From positions 222,001 through 286,000 of the forward strand of contig CAJNDS010002064.1 in assembly GCA_905221605.1 (NCBI GenBank): 64,000 bases of DNA. The letters run 5' to 3'. This stretch comes from Symbiodinium natans (Eukaryota > Sar > Dinophyceae > Suessiales > Symbiodiniaceae). The notes under the pieces are model-generated. The model was not told the origin of the DNA, searched no databases, and saw only the letters and a list, made by a program, of their open reading frames with translations. Every line of letters starts with the position of its first letter. The first letter of the stretch is position 1. This document shows, in pieces, positions 50,883-61,005 of the stretch. Made by a program: the position numbers and the translations under genes.

Positions 50883-53800
50883 CGGCCTCTGAAGCTTCAG
50901 GCAAAGCAGACGGCCTCAGAGGCAAAGTCGGTGGAAGCTGCAGCCGATGCTGTGGCCAAGGAGGAGCTCAAGAAGGCTTGTCTTCGGACTTATCACGCGT
51001 TAGGGTATTTTTAGGTTTTTTATGGTTTTTTTTATAGGGTTGTTAGGGTTTTAGGGGTTTTAAGGGTTTAGGTTTTAGGGTTTTTGGGGTTTTTAGGGTT
51101 TAGGGTTAGACTCTAGAATGTAGAGCCCTTGGCCATGTGACATCACAAAGGCGATTGCGGTGCAGGGTTTCGGTTTCTCTGGGTCTGGAGAACTGCCAGC
51201 CGAGCTTAAAGTGTCATAGATGCGCTTGCAAATTGAAGATTCAGTGCCTCTTGGACTCTTTGGGGTGTGGTTTCTGGGCTGAACAGCCGGAGCAGGTCAG
51301 CTGGGACCTGCGCGGCATCGTTGTCGAGCGCACCCGCGCCGAAGCGGGCGCCGCGGCCGCTCGCATGGCCTACGCTGCAGAACGTGCGAAGCTGCACAGC
51401 CAGGCGACTTGGGCACTGCACACGAACCTCAAAGTAGCTGTGGCTAAACTCCGCTTCTTTGCATCGGGCAACCGAGAATGGGGAAGCAGAGCTTTTTGCT
51501 TAAGCACATCCGTTTAGGCGCCACGGGGCTGTGGAAGGAAGCAGGCCCGCATTGACAGCAGATGTGACTTGGCGCGTTGCCAGGAGATCAAGCGTTCTAC
51601 GAAGATGCTGGACAGGGTCAAGCCGCCCAGCAGCAGGGGCAGCAGGGGCTGTTCCTGGGAAGCTGCCCACATGCAAACTGCACGTCATGCGCTGCGCATC
51701 ACTGCACCTGGGATCTCAGGACAGCTGTTGTTGAGCAGTCCAAGACCTACGAGCCAGATTTCCAGCTTTCAGAGGCTTGGGAGAATCTCCCATCATCCTT
51801 TGGGACATCTCATGGTTGCTGTGCAGGCAAATGCCTCCGCTGCTGCAGAGGCAGTGGCCCAAAGCTACAACGCCCTGGCCCCATCCCAGCCCCGGGTTCT
51901 GTCAGGGAAGCGCTAAGTTAGGATTCTAAGCCCCTAAAGACACGTTTCAAGAACTTTCAAGACCCTAAACGAACCCAACGAACCCTCAAATCGTTGACCC
52001 GATTGCCGGAGGGAGCAGTATCTTTTTTTTTTGGTTTTCCCTCCAAAAGCCTAACTAGTTCAAGCCGACATTCCAAACCCAAAACCCAACAGACCCCAAG
52101 AATCCCCCGCCCCTCTCTCCAAAGCCCAGGCCCTGAAGAAGGCGAAGGCGAGCCTCCGCAAGGCGCTTGTTTCGGGCATCCGTAGTTTTGTTCGCAAAGG
52201 GGGTTGAAGGGCCTCCCCACCCACTGTCGGTGTGGTGTGGGGTTGTTGGGTTCTATGTCAACCATTCTCCTCCGCCTCCTCGCCCGATGTCCCAGCCACC
52301 CTCAAAGAAGCCCGTGGAGAGTCCCGTTGGGTATTCTGGAGTGTCTCAAAGAATGCCACAGAAAGTCCCGCCGTGTGTCCCCTGGAGTGCCCGCCCGCAG
52401 AGAATTCCGGTGCAGTGAGGTTATTCTGAATCTGGCCGACAATGTCTTAGGTTCAGTCATACAGTCACAGATACTGTAGTTTCCCCTGAAATTGGTCGGA
52501 GAATCCTTTCAGATGGCAAAAACGGCCGATGCGCTGCGCATTCCTTCGTTTATGAGATAGTTCTTGACATCGCTCTGCAGGTGGGAGAACGAACCAGGGA
52601 ACTCACCAAGACGAAGCTTGGCATCATCAGCTTGTTTGTCGAAGCTTCGTACAAGGGTTTAGGGGGCATCCAGGCGTGCTCTCTCGCTCTCTCGCTCTCT
52701 CGCTTGCTCTCGCTCTCGCTCTCTCACTCTCCCTCTCTCGCTGTATTTGATTCTATTTTTATTGATATATTCTTTTTTTTTTTTTCTCTCTCTCTCTCTC
52801 TCACACTCTCTGTCTCTTTCTCGACAAGCAGGTTCCATTCAGCAGAGTTTCGCTTCGGCACTGCGCGTGACCGAGGATGGTCCAGGATGCAGCCGCCCAA
52901 AGTGCCCAGATGGAGGCGGAGAGCTATGTGCGGCGAATGCATCTGGACGAGACCACCGCTTACAGGAGACAGGCCGGAGACTTGATGAGTGACTCTGAAG
53001 GTCGTCAGTCTGTGATGTTGAGAATCGAGGAGAACCTCTTTAAGGCAGATCGGTTGGTCTCGGATGGGGCATGGCCTCAGGTTGCAAATACGGCAGCCTT
53101 CCCCTACGTTTCCGCCGTGGCGACAGGCAGGCCCGTTTTTGCCGCATGCAGGGCCACGGCAGCGTTGTCCCTCGTGGATGACCGAGGCGTGCAGCGGATT
53201 GCCGAGTACGAGCAGGCCGCCGCGGCCGCAGAGCAGGTGGCGCGGGAGGCGAAGGTGCAGCCCTCAAATGCAGGATCAGGGGCCCAAAAATCCTCCTTAT
53301 AGGGGCCCTTATACCCCAATAGTAGGATCCTTATTATGTTTATGTGGTTTCTTGGGCCCCTAAGGATCCGAGCCGTTTGGTTCGAAGTTCGATAGCTCGT
53401 TGCCTGTGATTGTGATGTCGCTTGAGGTTAAGATGGATCGAGTGCAACAGGAGGCCGACAAGATTGCCGAAGCTGGGGACAGGACCCACAAAACTGCAGA
53501 AGTGCGGCAATGTGATGACTAGATGTGCCCTCGAAGACGTGCATGCTTCAGGATAGCCGCTGGCATGAAAAGACGCGAAGCCACAACTTTGCGACACCAG
53601 GCCAGCTTTTCGGGGGGGGGGGGGGGGGGGTGGGTTGGGACTCACCTGGGGTGAAGGAAAGGTGAGATGGGAGCCCCTACATGCCCTTGCTATTGCCCCA
53701 AACCCTAAACCAGTAACCCTACATGTGTCTATGTATTCCTATTCCTGGTAGGTTTGCTTTTGGGTAGACCTCCCAAACCGGAAGCTGCTCCGAGTCTGGG

Positions 53801-53939
53801 CTGTGACCTCGGCTCCAAGGCGGAGGATGCCGAAGCAGAGGCTGCCAAGCGCGGAGCTCAGAAAGGAGGAGTCAGAGTTCAAAGTTGTTCACTAGATGCA
53901 TGTTTCATGGAGTGCGTGTGTGTGTGTGCGCATATATAT

Positions 53940-53976
<37 letters not shown>

Positions 53977-54305
53977 GTATAATTTTGCATATGCTTAGTA
54001 GTTAGCTGCCTCGCTGCAAAAGGCTCAGCACCAGTCTTTCTCCGCTTCCTTGGAGAGCCTGTTCTCTTTCAGGTATCGTGCTACGGCGGACCAAGCCCGG
54101 GAGTCTGCCTGCGGCCCAAGCGAAGGGTTTAGGGTTTAGGGTTTAGGGTTTAGGGTTAAGGGTTTAGGGTTTAGGGTTTAGGGTTTAGGGTTCAGTGCTT
54201 TGTGGATGCAGAGCCTTTTTGAGGCCCAACAGTGGCAAGAAGCTGCAGAGAAGGTGGCCGACTCGACCTCAGCACACGGCGGAGAGGTCTGCAGGATTCC
54301 GCTGA
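50883..54305 (+). CDS. Coiled-coil protein gene, 12 or more short exons
   Basis: Helical Ala/Glu/Lys/Gln-rich exons follow one another: 50883-50975 (LKLQAKQTASEAKSVEAAAD), 51296-about 51420 (VERTRAEAGAAAARMAYAAE), about 51580-51630 (EIKRSTKMLDRVK), about 51825-51890 (ANASAAAEAVAQSYNALA), about 52128-52180 (QALKKAKASLRKALVSG), about 52581-52655 (GERTRELTKTKLGIISLFVE), about 52875-53087 (DAAAQSAQMEAESYVRRMHL and onward), about 53165-53262 (QRIAEYEQAAAAAEQVAREA), about 53415-53515 (KMDRVQQEADKIAEAGDRTH), about 53765-53880, about 54010-54060, 54073-54126 (YRATADQARESACGPSEG) and 54196-54300 (LFEAQQWQEAAEKVADSTSA). Heptads run through most. No motor or other domain is seen, so a structural or scaffold role is inferred. 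Start and stop are not fixed. Confidence 0.65.
52680..52812. repeat. CT/TCTC microsatellite in intron
   Basis: CTCTCGCTCTCTCGC runs, a T run and then pure CT. It would act as a very long polypyrimidine tract before the exon near 52875. Confidence 0.9.
53272..53372. repeat. Fold-back element, family F
   Basis: The left arm GGATCAGGGGCCCAAAAATCC and the right arm GGTTTCTTGGGCCCCTAAGG are inverted copies. It lies in an intron of the coiled-coil gene. Confidence 0.65.
53930..53975. repeat. TA microsatellite in intron
   Basis: GCATATATATACACATATATAT followed by pure TA. Confidence 0.9.
54127..54195 (+). other. 69-bp intron made wholly of TTTAGGG repeats
   Basis: It starts GTTTAGGG directly after the exon base GG and ends GGTTTAGGGTTCAG. 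Nine to ten heptamers with one TTAAGGG slip fill it. The flanking frame is exact (GAA GG|T GCT TTG), with coiled-coil coding on both sides. Confidence 0.75.
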
Positions 54306-54385
54306 GTGCCCCGAGTTCTGAGGCACAGGTCGCCTTCCAGTACGATCAGTCTGTGGCCACGACGCCGACTCCGTGCCGGCCTAAG

Positions 54386-54489
54386 CTTACTGTTGGTTAG
54401 CAGGGAATGAGGGAATTCGGGTCCCCTTTTCTCTACCACGGGATGATATAGCGTACCTCATTCCCCCATTCCCTTCTAACCAACAGTAG
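54386..54489. repeat. Fold-back element, family G
   Basis: The left arm TACTGTTGGTTAGCAGGGAA and the right arm TTCCCTTCTAACCAACAGTA are near-perfect inverted copies, followed by GTTCAGTTGG. Confidence 0.8.
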
Positions 54490-54994
54490 TTCAGTTGGTG
54501 ACAACGGGGAGCTGTCGCCAAGCGACCTTGGGCTGTTGTTTCTCCCAGGCCGCCCATCGTGGCGTTGCCGCAGCCTCCTCCAGACATGAGATGAGAAAGG
54601 TGATTTTCTCTTGATGCCCTCCGGAGGGGCTCCAGTCTCACCGCGAAAACTGGGTGTTGATGTTGGCAGCTGCGTTCCGGACCCCGGGTCAGCAAGGTCA
54701 GCTGAAAAAAGAGTGCAGCTTCAGGACGCGAGCATGAACTCCAGCCTTGGGGGAACTCCAAGAGCCCAGCTCTATGGACCCAAGAGCCCAGGCATCCAGG
54801 CACCTCAATGACTTGTTGACGCGCCTTGATGGGCTTCGTAAAGCTTGGACTTGGGGGGGCATCACGTGTCGAATCCCCAGGGTCGCGATGGCATGGTGAC
54901 GTGCTGCCGGCACGTCCAGCTGTAGAAGCATGGGGGTCCGGGGGTTGGGGGTGGGGGTCACAGGCAGGACACAAGCATCCCAATGTGGGGGTTT

Positions 54995-55100
54995 ATGAAA
55001 AATAGGGACCCTAAATTGACCCCCCTCCCCCCCACATAGTAGGATGGGGATAGGGAACAGGGACCCCCAGAAGGTACCCCTAATATCGGAAACCATCATA
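54995..55100. repeat. Family B element, degenerate copy
   Basis: AATAGGGACCCTAAATTGAC at the left, GGTACCCCTAATATCGG at the right, a C-run inside. Confidence 0.5.
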
Positions 55101-55290
55101 TTATGCTGCTCAGATCCATGCCAGGATGTGAGGCCGACCCTCCATGGAGGCTCGAAAAGAATTCGTGTGGTTTCCGGTGGAGGATTCCGAATGGGTCCTC
55201 TGCCAGAAGCTCAGCAGGACGGCCGGGCGGCATGTCAATCTCAGTGCACTCTCACCCACGGCGTCAGAATTTCCACGACTCCCTTCCCCC

Positions 55291-55376
55291 AAAATCCTAA
55301 AACCCTAAACCCTAAACCCTAAACCCTAAACCCTAAACCCTAAACCCTAAACCCTAAACCCTAAACCCTAAACCCA
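55291..55376. repeat. CCCTAAA array ahead of an exon
   Basis: About twelve units; the acceptor TTGCGCAG follows within ten bases. Confidence 0.95.
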
Positions 55377-55385
55377 GTTGCGCAG

Positions 55386-56276
55386 GACGCCTGCCGGAGG
55401 TGCTACACTTCGGCTTGGCAAGAAGGCCGCTTGCGCGCTTCGCAGGGCAAATCTGCACAGTCCCTCCAAACCTTCCATGAAGTTGTGCTGAAGCCATGGG
55501 CGGGGTTTAGGGTTTAGGGTTTAGGGTTTAGGGTTTAGGGGTTAGGGTTTAGAACCTAACTACGGATTCTGCACTCATGAAAGGCCCCTACTGTAGCATC
55601 CTCCAACCAGGAGTTTGTGGTGACACCGGAAGACGAGCGTTTGGTACTCCCTCGCCCCGGGCCCGCAACCCAAAACTACGCGTCGCTGGAGAAGGATGGG
55701 CTCGGTGCTGAAAGGGTCGAGGACGCTGGGCGCCTGACAGTTTGCCAACCATGTTTTTTGTTTTTGCGGGTTCAGGGTTTAGGGTTTAGGGTTTGGGGTT
55801 TAGGGTCTAGGGTTTTGCTACACACAGTGTTCTCCTTCGTCTTCTTTTGTTAAGGAGCGCCTTTTGTGTGAAGGTGCCTGTCGTGGTGCTCGATGTAGGC
55901 ATGGCGAGCGTGTGCTGCTGGTTGCAAGCTCAGGATGCCATTCGGAATCAGTTCTGCAGTACGAACCCGCCGCCTCGTTTGCAGTCAGACAGTGGAGGGA
56001 TGTAGAAGAGTATGTACGAAATATACAAAAAAACCTGAGAAAAACAATACATAACAGTGTAGAATAATGCATACTAATGCATAAAAAATCATGAATCAGA
56101 TGTATGATATGATGTAATGGGTCCTATAGCTGTCTCATCACTTGTGTGCTTGCTCCTTGAACATGGACAGGTACTCCAACATCAATCTGGTGACGTTGTG
56201 CATCAACCCTTTCAGAACGTTGAAGATTTTCGGCGATGCTTATGTCGAGAAGTACTCTGCGTTGGCCACCGCCTGA
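55386..56276 (+). CDS. Unnamed gene, 3' exons
   Basis: Exon-like frames: 55386-about 55504 (DACRRCYTSAWQEGRLRASQ, running into GTTTAGGG), 55611-about 55735 (EFVVTPEDERLVLPRPGPAT), about 55874-56001 (VPVVVLDVGMASVCCWLQAQ, then DAIRNQFCSTNPPPRL) and 56171-56276 (YSNINLVTLCINPFRTLKIF, GDAYVEKYSALATA, TGA). The last joint is exact: GGG AT|GTAGAAG...GGACAG|G TAC gives M-Y-S-N. The earlier joints are not settled. No family recognised; hydrophobic stretches around VPVVVLDVG and NLVTLCI might be membrane or core strands. A CT microsatellite follows at 56280-56330. Confidence 0.5.
55505..55553. repeat. TTTAGGG array directly after an exon-like frame
   Basis: Six to seven units beginning GTTTAGGG right at the end of the open frame. 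Confidence 0.85.
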
Positions 56277-56454
56277 GCCCTCTCTCTCCCTCCCTCTCTC
56301 TCTCTCTCCCTCTCTCGCTCTCTCTATCCTTGCGTCTTCTTTGGTCATCATAATTAAAGGCTGACGCCGCTGCCGCCGACCCCCGAGGTAAGCGCTGCGG
56401 ATGAAGTATGATTGATAGCCTTGGCCATTCCTTCTGCCAGGGGTCTCTTCATGG

Positions 56455-56725
56455 GTTGGGGGGGGGGTAGGGGGGGGGGGGGGGTAGGGTGCAGCCAACA
56501 CAAAACGCGTGGTTTCATCAAAACAACAAATGCGGTTGTTTTTGGTCCTTCTCCTGTGGGGGGGCCGGCTAGGCAGGCGGGGTAGGGAAGGGGGTAGGGA
56601 AGGGGGCAGGGAGGGGTGGGTAGGGGGGGGCGAAAAAGGCCAACAAACAAGTTCGGTTGTTTCTTTTTCTGGGGGGCCCGCTAAACAGGGCGGGTGGGGG
56701 GGTGGGGGGGGCGTAGGAGTCAGGA
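56455..56725. repeat. G-rich dispersed repeat (copy 1)
   Basis: G runs, then CAGCCAACACAAAACGCGTG and two tandem copies of a unit reading GGTTGTTTTTGGTCCTTCTC, GGGGGGCCGGCTAGGCAGGC and GGGTAGGGAAG. The same unit recurs at 59805-60150. Confidence 0.85.
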
Positions 56726-56879
56726 TAGGCCTTGCCCAGTTTGGGCAATATACTGCCAGCCATTCAGCTTGGCAAAACTCAGCCTCTTCTACAAGATCTA
56801 CAGTGTCATGCAGCACGGCCGGGAGCGCTGCCAAGCGACTTCCCGCCTGCAGACATAGTGGGATTTCTTGGTTGAACCA

Positions 56880-57058
56880 TCAGCCCCCCGAACGCCCTTT
56901 GTTGCACGACCTTTACGACCTGCTCTTCGAGCTGCTGAGCAGTGTGCCTGGCATGTTTGTGCAGCACTTCGCTCTTGCGCGTTATGCAGATGACATGTCT
57001 GCGGTGACTTCCTGTCTGTCGTTGTCAGGTTCCACAGTATTGCACAGTGTGTCCTAGA
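56880..57058 (+). other. Likely exon, unnamed
   Basis: Reads PERPLLHDLYDLLFELLSSV and FVQHFALARYADDMSAVTS, ending at TAG near 57056. Helical. No family recognised. It may belong to a gene upstream of the intronless gene at 57167. Confidence 0.35.
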
Positions 57059-57166
57059 CTGGGTTTGCGGTTGTACTACAAGGCAGCGTCCTCATGCCTT
57101 GATTGACGACCATTAGTCGAACTGTAGCCGCGTCCGTCAAGGAACAACCTTTTCTGCCAGGAGACC

Positions 57167-58687
57167 ATGCAGGCAGACACACTGTCCATGCAGCCCATGT
57201 CCGGTCGCAAACTCATGGTGCAGCACTGTCTTTCCGGTCGCGAAATCAGAAGTTTTGAGCTGGAAATTGAGGACCGTAGAACCGTTGGGGATCTGAAGAA
57301 GGAACTGAGCGGCTATGTCGAGTGCCCGCCTAGACGTCAAACCTTGGTTTGCGGCAAACGTCCACTGAAAGATGAAGAGAAGCTGTTACATTTGCCTAAG
57401 GGCGAAGAGATGTGTTTGACGATTCAATGGCAGCATTCCCTCCCAACAACACCAACACCAGATGATTTGTGGGATGCTGTGCGACGCACGAACTACTCAG
57501 AGGTGGAGGCATTGCTGCAGCTTTCAAGTGATCCAAATTTGGCACCTTCGCGGTTTGGTCCTGGAGACAAACGATTACCGCCTCTACACAATGCATTGGC
57601 CTCAAGGACACTGCCGATCATTGAGCTCTTGCTGAAATGGCGCGCAGACGTGAATGCAGAGTGTGTTCGGACCCATCCCCATCCGTATGCATCAGGCACG
57701 ACACCTTTGCGGTGGCTGATCGGAAGCAAGACGGAGCCGCAGGAGATGGACCCGATAAACACAATTGTGGTGACCTTGCTCGCCGCTCGTGCCCACCCAG
57801 AGCTGTGGCAGGACCGGAAGTACTGCCTCATCATGTTGGAGCAGACCAAGTGTTCGGATGAATACCTTGATGACCTTGAACGGCAGCTCTACCTTGAATG
57901 CGCACTACGAGCAGACGTCCAAGACTTGCTGAAGTCGCGTCCCGACTGGCGTGCGGCCGGCATGGGGATAGTGGCTGCTGATGCCGACTGGCGCGCGGCC
58001 GGCAAGAGGATAGTGGATGCTGATGGACTCAAAGCTCTCCTCCGCGGAGTGAACATGACGGTTGAGGCTGCAGGGGGTGATGCTCAATTGATGAGAGGTT
58101 TGCAGGATCTCCAACTTCTTGTTGATCACACGCTGAGAGAATGCACGGATGCAGATCTTGTAACAGCGTTCAAAGATCAAGTACATCGAAGAAAATGCAT
58201 CCTTGCCCTGCAGTTATGTCAGGCCATGAACCGACGTGCTGTAAGGATATTTGATGCTGATGGACTCAAAGCTCTCCTCCGCGCAGAGCACATGGTTGAG
58301 GCTGCAGGGGGTGATGCTCAATTGATGAGAGGTTTGCAGGATCTCCAAGAAGTTGGTGATCGCACGCTGAGAGAATGCACGGATGAAGCTCTTGTAACAG
58401 CGTTCGAAGATCAAGTACGTGGAAGAAAATGGAGAATTGTCCTGCAGTTATGTCGGGCCATGGACCAACGTGCTGTAAGGATTCCGCGGACTGTGATGTC
58501 ACTTGCGCTTAAGATTGCAGCTGGATATGGCGCAACAGCTGTAGTTCAAGCCTTGTGGGAATCCAATGTGGATCCAGGGCAACATTCTGTGCAGGAGGCA
58601 ATTGCTCAAGCGCAGCAGTGGAACCGTCGCGACGTGGAGGAGCTACTTGTGAACACCTTTGCTTTGGGCTTTGCGGGCGGCGGATGA
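57167..58687 (+). CDS. Ubiquitin-like plus ankyrin-repeat protein, intronless
   Basis: 506 residues, one open frame from ATG to TGA. Residues about 12-90 form a ubiquitin-like fold: SFELEIEDRRTVGDLKKELS and RRQTLVCGKRPLKDEEKLL, with no C-terminal di-glycine, so it is an integral Ubl domain. Residues about 100-200 give ankyrin-like helices (DLWDAVRRTNYSEVEALLQL, LPIIELLLKWRADVNAE). Residues 283-361 and 362-about 440 are two copies of a 79-residue helical unit starting DADGLKALLR, almost identical at DNA level, then a last ankyrin-like helix pair. Such Ubl-ankyrin proteins are common in dinoflagellates; a role in protein quality control or binding is only a guess. Lack of introns, unlike its neighbours, suggests retroposition. 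Confidence 0.8.
   Translation: MQADTLSMQPMSGRKLMVQHCLSGREIRSFELEIEDRRTVGDLKKELSGYVECPPRRQTLVCGKRPLKDEEKLLHLPKGEEMCLTIQWQHSLPTTPTPDDLWDAVRRTNYSEVEALLQLSSDPNLAPSRFGPGDKRLPPLHNALASRTLPIIELLLKWRADVNAECVRTHPHPYASGTTPLRWLIGSKTEPQEMDPINTIVVTLLAARAHPELWQDRKYCLIMLEQTKCSDEYLDDLERQLYLECALRADVQDLLKSRPDWRAAGMGIVAADADWRAAGKRIVDADGLKALLRGVNMTVEAAGGDAQLMRGLQDLQLLVDHTLRECTDADLVTAFKDQVHRRKCILALQLCQAMNRRAVRIFDADGLKALLRAEHMVEAAGGDAQLMRGLQDLQEVGDRTLRECTDEALVTAFEDQVRGRKWRIVLQLCRAMDQRAVRIPRTVMSLALKIAAGYGATAVVQALWESNVDPGQHSVQEAIAQAQQWNRRDVEELLVNTFALGFAGGG
58016..58489 (+). repeat. 237-bp in-frame tandem duplication inside the Ubl-ankyrin gene
   Basis: GATGCTGATGGACTCAAAGC starts at 58016 and again at 58253. The two units differ at few positions over most of 237 bp, which is 79 codons. 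A shorter echo, GACTGGCGTGCGGCCGG / GACTGGCGCGCGGCCGG, lies just before. Confidence 0.9.
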
Positions 58688-59411
58688 ACAGCTCTGACCA
58701 AGTAGGGTGTCACGATTGACATATGCGCAATCGCATCCGAGTCTTTTCAGCGTATGTCCACTATTCCAGTGATGGGCATCAGATCTGTTCGGCAACAATT
58801 TCATAGATAGGGCAGTCATATGGTAAGATACGGTAAGGAAGGGACAGGCCGCAGCACATGCCAAAGATCAAGCTTCCAAGCGGATAATAGCAGTGACGGC
58901 CGAAGGCATCACCCTCTTTGCATGTCAGTGGATTGGCCAAGCCGTCCTTTCTGCAAAATTCACAGTGAGCTCAGTCCGCAAACATGCGCAGTGTATGCAT
59001 GCTATCTGCACCGTTTTTTCACTTTCGACGCATCTTCGGCATCTGATTCTGACATGCGTCCGGTCCGTGGCAGGTCTTCATGATGTCTCGACGCGTACAT
59101 CTCTACAGTGTCTCTGACCAGGACTGTTCTATCTTCAGCCTCGGTATATGCTGAGTTCCTCCTCTGAAGCCCTAGGTATAAGCAGTTAATGCAAGACCCC
59201 ATTAGGAGCACCAAAAACCTAAGCACGGAAATTTTGTCATGGAAGAGTTCAGGGGCACCGTGGCCGCCTGGGTGGATTCCATTGCTTGAGATGCGGGGCC
59301 ATATCCGTTGAAACAAGCCTTTAAGGAGAACTGCTACAGTGCAAAGCCGCACTAGGGAAACGACGTCGGAAGCTGTATCTGACGCTGGCACGCAAACCTC
59401 CTAGCTTTACC

Positions 59412-59527
59412 CCCCGAGGATGCCAATCTCTTGACCTTCATTACCGAGTCCTTCAAGTCGATCATCGTCTGCCTCTACAAGCCTTTTGGGTGGTTGGTGG
59501 ATTCTTCCTACAACTATAACCCAACCT
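59412..59527 (+). other. Likely terminal exon, unnamed
   Basis: Reads PEDANLLTFITESFKSIIVC, then LYKPFGWLVDSSYNYNPT and TAA. Upstream sequence 58690-59410 shows no frame I trust. Confidence 0.4.
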
Positions 59528-59804
59528 AAACCTGAAGCTTCGTGGTGTAAATCCCCAGAAACAAGCAAGAAGTATTGGACAAAACCATACACAAAACAAA
59601 TCACAAAACACACACAGCTTGAAGTTTGAGAAGTCAGGAGTAGGAAATGGCTGGGCTTATAGCTGCATTCGACCACAAGAATGCTGGCGCTCGGGGGCTT
59701 TTAAATGACCAATAACAAATAATATTAATGTTTTAATATTATTTGCCTAATCAAAATCGTCAAGGTTTAGATAGTTGTCGTCAATTCTCTTGGTTGTTGT
59801 TATA

Positions 59805-60150
59805 CCGGGGTGGGGGGGGGGGGGGGGGGGGGGGTTCGGGGGGGGGGGGGGGGGTACGGGGGAGGGTAGGGTGCAGCCAACACAAAACGCGTGGTTCCAC
59901 CTGCTTCCAAACCAACAAATTCGGTTTTTGGTCCTTCTCCTGTGGGGGGGGCCGGCTAGGCAGGCGGGGTAGGGGGCGGGGGTTGGGAAGGGGGCAGGGA
60001 AGGTGGGGGGGCGCAGCAACCCTTCTAAAACAACAAATTCGGTTGTTTTTGGTCCTTCTCCTGTGGGGGGGCCGGCTAGGCAGGCGGGGTAGGGGACGGG
60101 GGTAGGGAAGAGGGTAGGGCGGGGTAGGGGGCGGGGGGAGGGAACGGGTG
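59805..60150. repeat. G-rich dispersed repeat (copy 2)
   Basis: Two long G runs, CAGCCAACACAAAACGCGTG, then the unit with GGTCCTTCTCCTGTGGGGGG and GGCCGGCTAGGCAGGCGGGG twice, and a GGGTAGGGGGC tail. Matches 56455-56725. The 60150-60860 spacer shows no gene. Confidence 0.85.
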
Positions 60151-60865
60151 CATGGGGAAGGGCACTAGCGGGTCCAGCGGGAAAGGCACGAGTCCAGCTT
60201 CTTGACGCCGACAAAGGGGGTCGGCGGATATGGCTCCTAAACCCTAACCCCGGGCCCTAGGCCCTAAACACTAAGCCCTCAACCCCAAACCAAAAGAACC
60301 TGCCCTCGAGGATCCTGCTCTACCGCCACATATCTTCAACGCGTCTGCAAGCGCTTACAAAAGGAGCATGGACAAGAAGGCGCCTAGATGTCGCACATTT
60401 TTTCACTCGTGAGTCGCGAAGCGAATTACGACAGCGTAAACTAGCCATACTTCTCGTTGTTTGGAGAAAAACATCGAAGGTGTTTTTCTTTCCCCTCGTA
60501 CCTCGAAATGCTAGAGGCTTTCTTTCCCACACGACACTACGAGGGCGAGTGCTAGAAGAGTCGCTTCCTGAATGGGCACGAAGGAGTGAGCTATCCTAGG
60601 ATGCTATTCCGTCTCGCTGCTATTGAATAATTCTTCGGTCCCCACTCGGTGGTGTTTGGGAGGGAGGGGGGGCTTCGAGAATCGGCTAGTGTACATCATC
60701 GTGTATTGTATATAATCTGACAAACTTACTATATTACTAATACACTTTCTTTTTTACAGTTTCTGAATAATCTGTTGCCTTCTACACGAAAAGACGTGGG
60801 GAATCCTTGAGTCCATCTGATTAGTTGTTTTCTTTATGATATATATATATATATTTCTGTTTTAA

Positions 60866-60966
60866 TGGGTAGTTCCCAAATAGGGGTGCCCCTTTTAATA
60901 CCCCTAAATAGCATAGAATCCCCTTAAAGGGGACCCCCCAAAAGGGTACCCCTATTCTCGAAAGCC
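60866..60966. repeat. Fold-back element, family B (inverted copy)
   Basis: Reverse complement of the copy at 8158: TTCCCAAATAGGGGTGCCCC at the left, AAAAGGGTACCCCTATTCTC at the right. Confidence 0.7.
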
Positions 60967-61005
60967 CCCCCCCCCCCCCCCCCCCCCCTAAGTTTCTATT
61001 TTCAG

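Noticed and set aside
59002-59391. 129-residue - strand frame with two hydrophobic stretches
   Set aside because: No motif, no splice support, and opposite to the direction of every other host gene; too weak to call.
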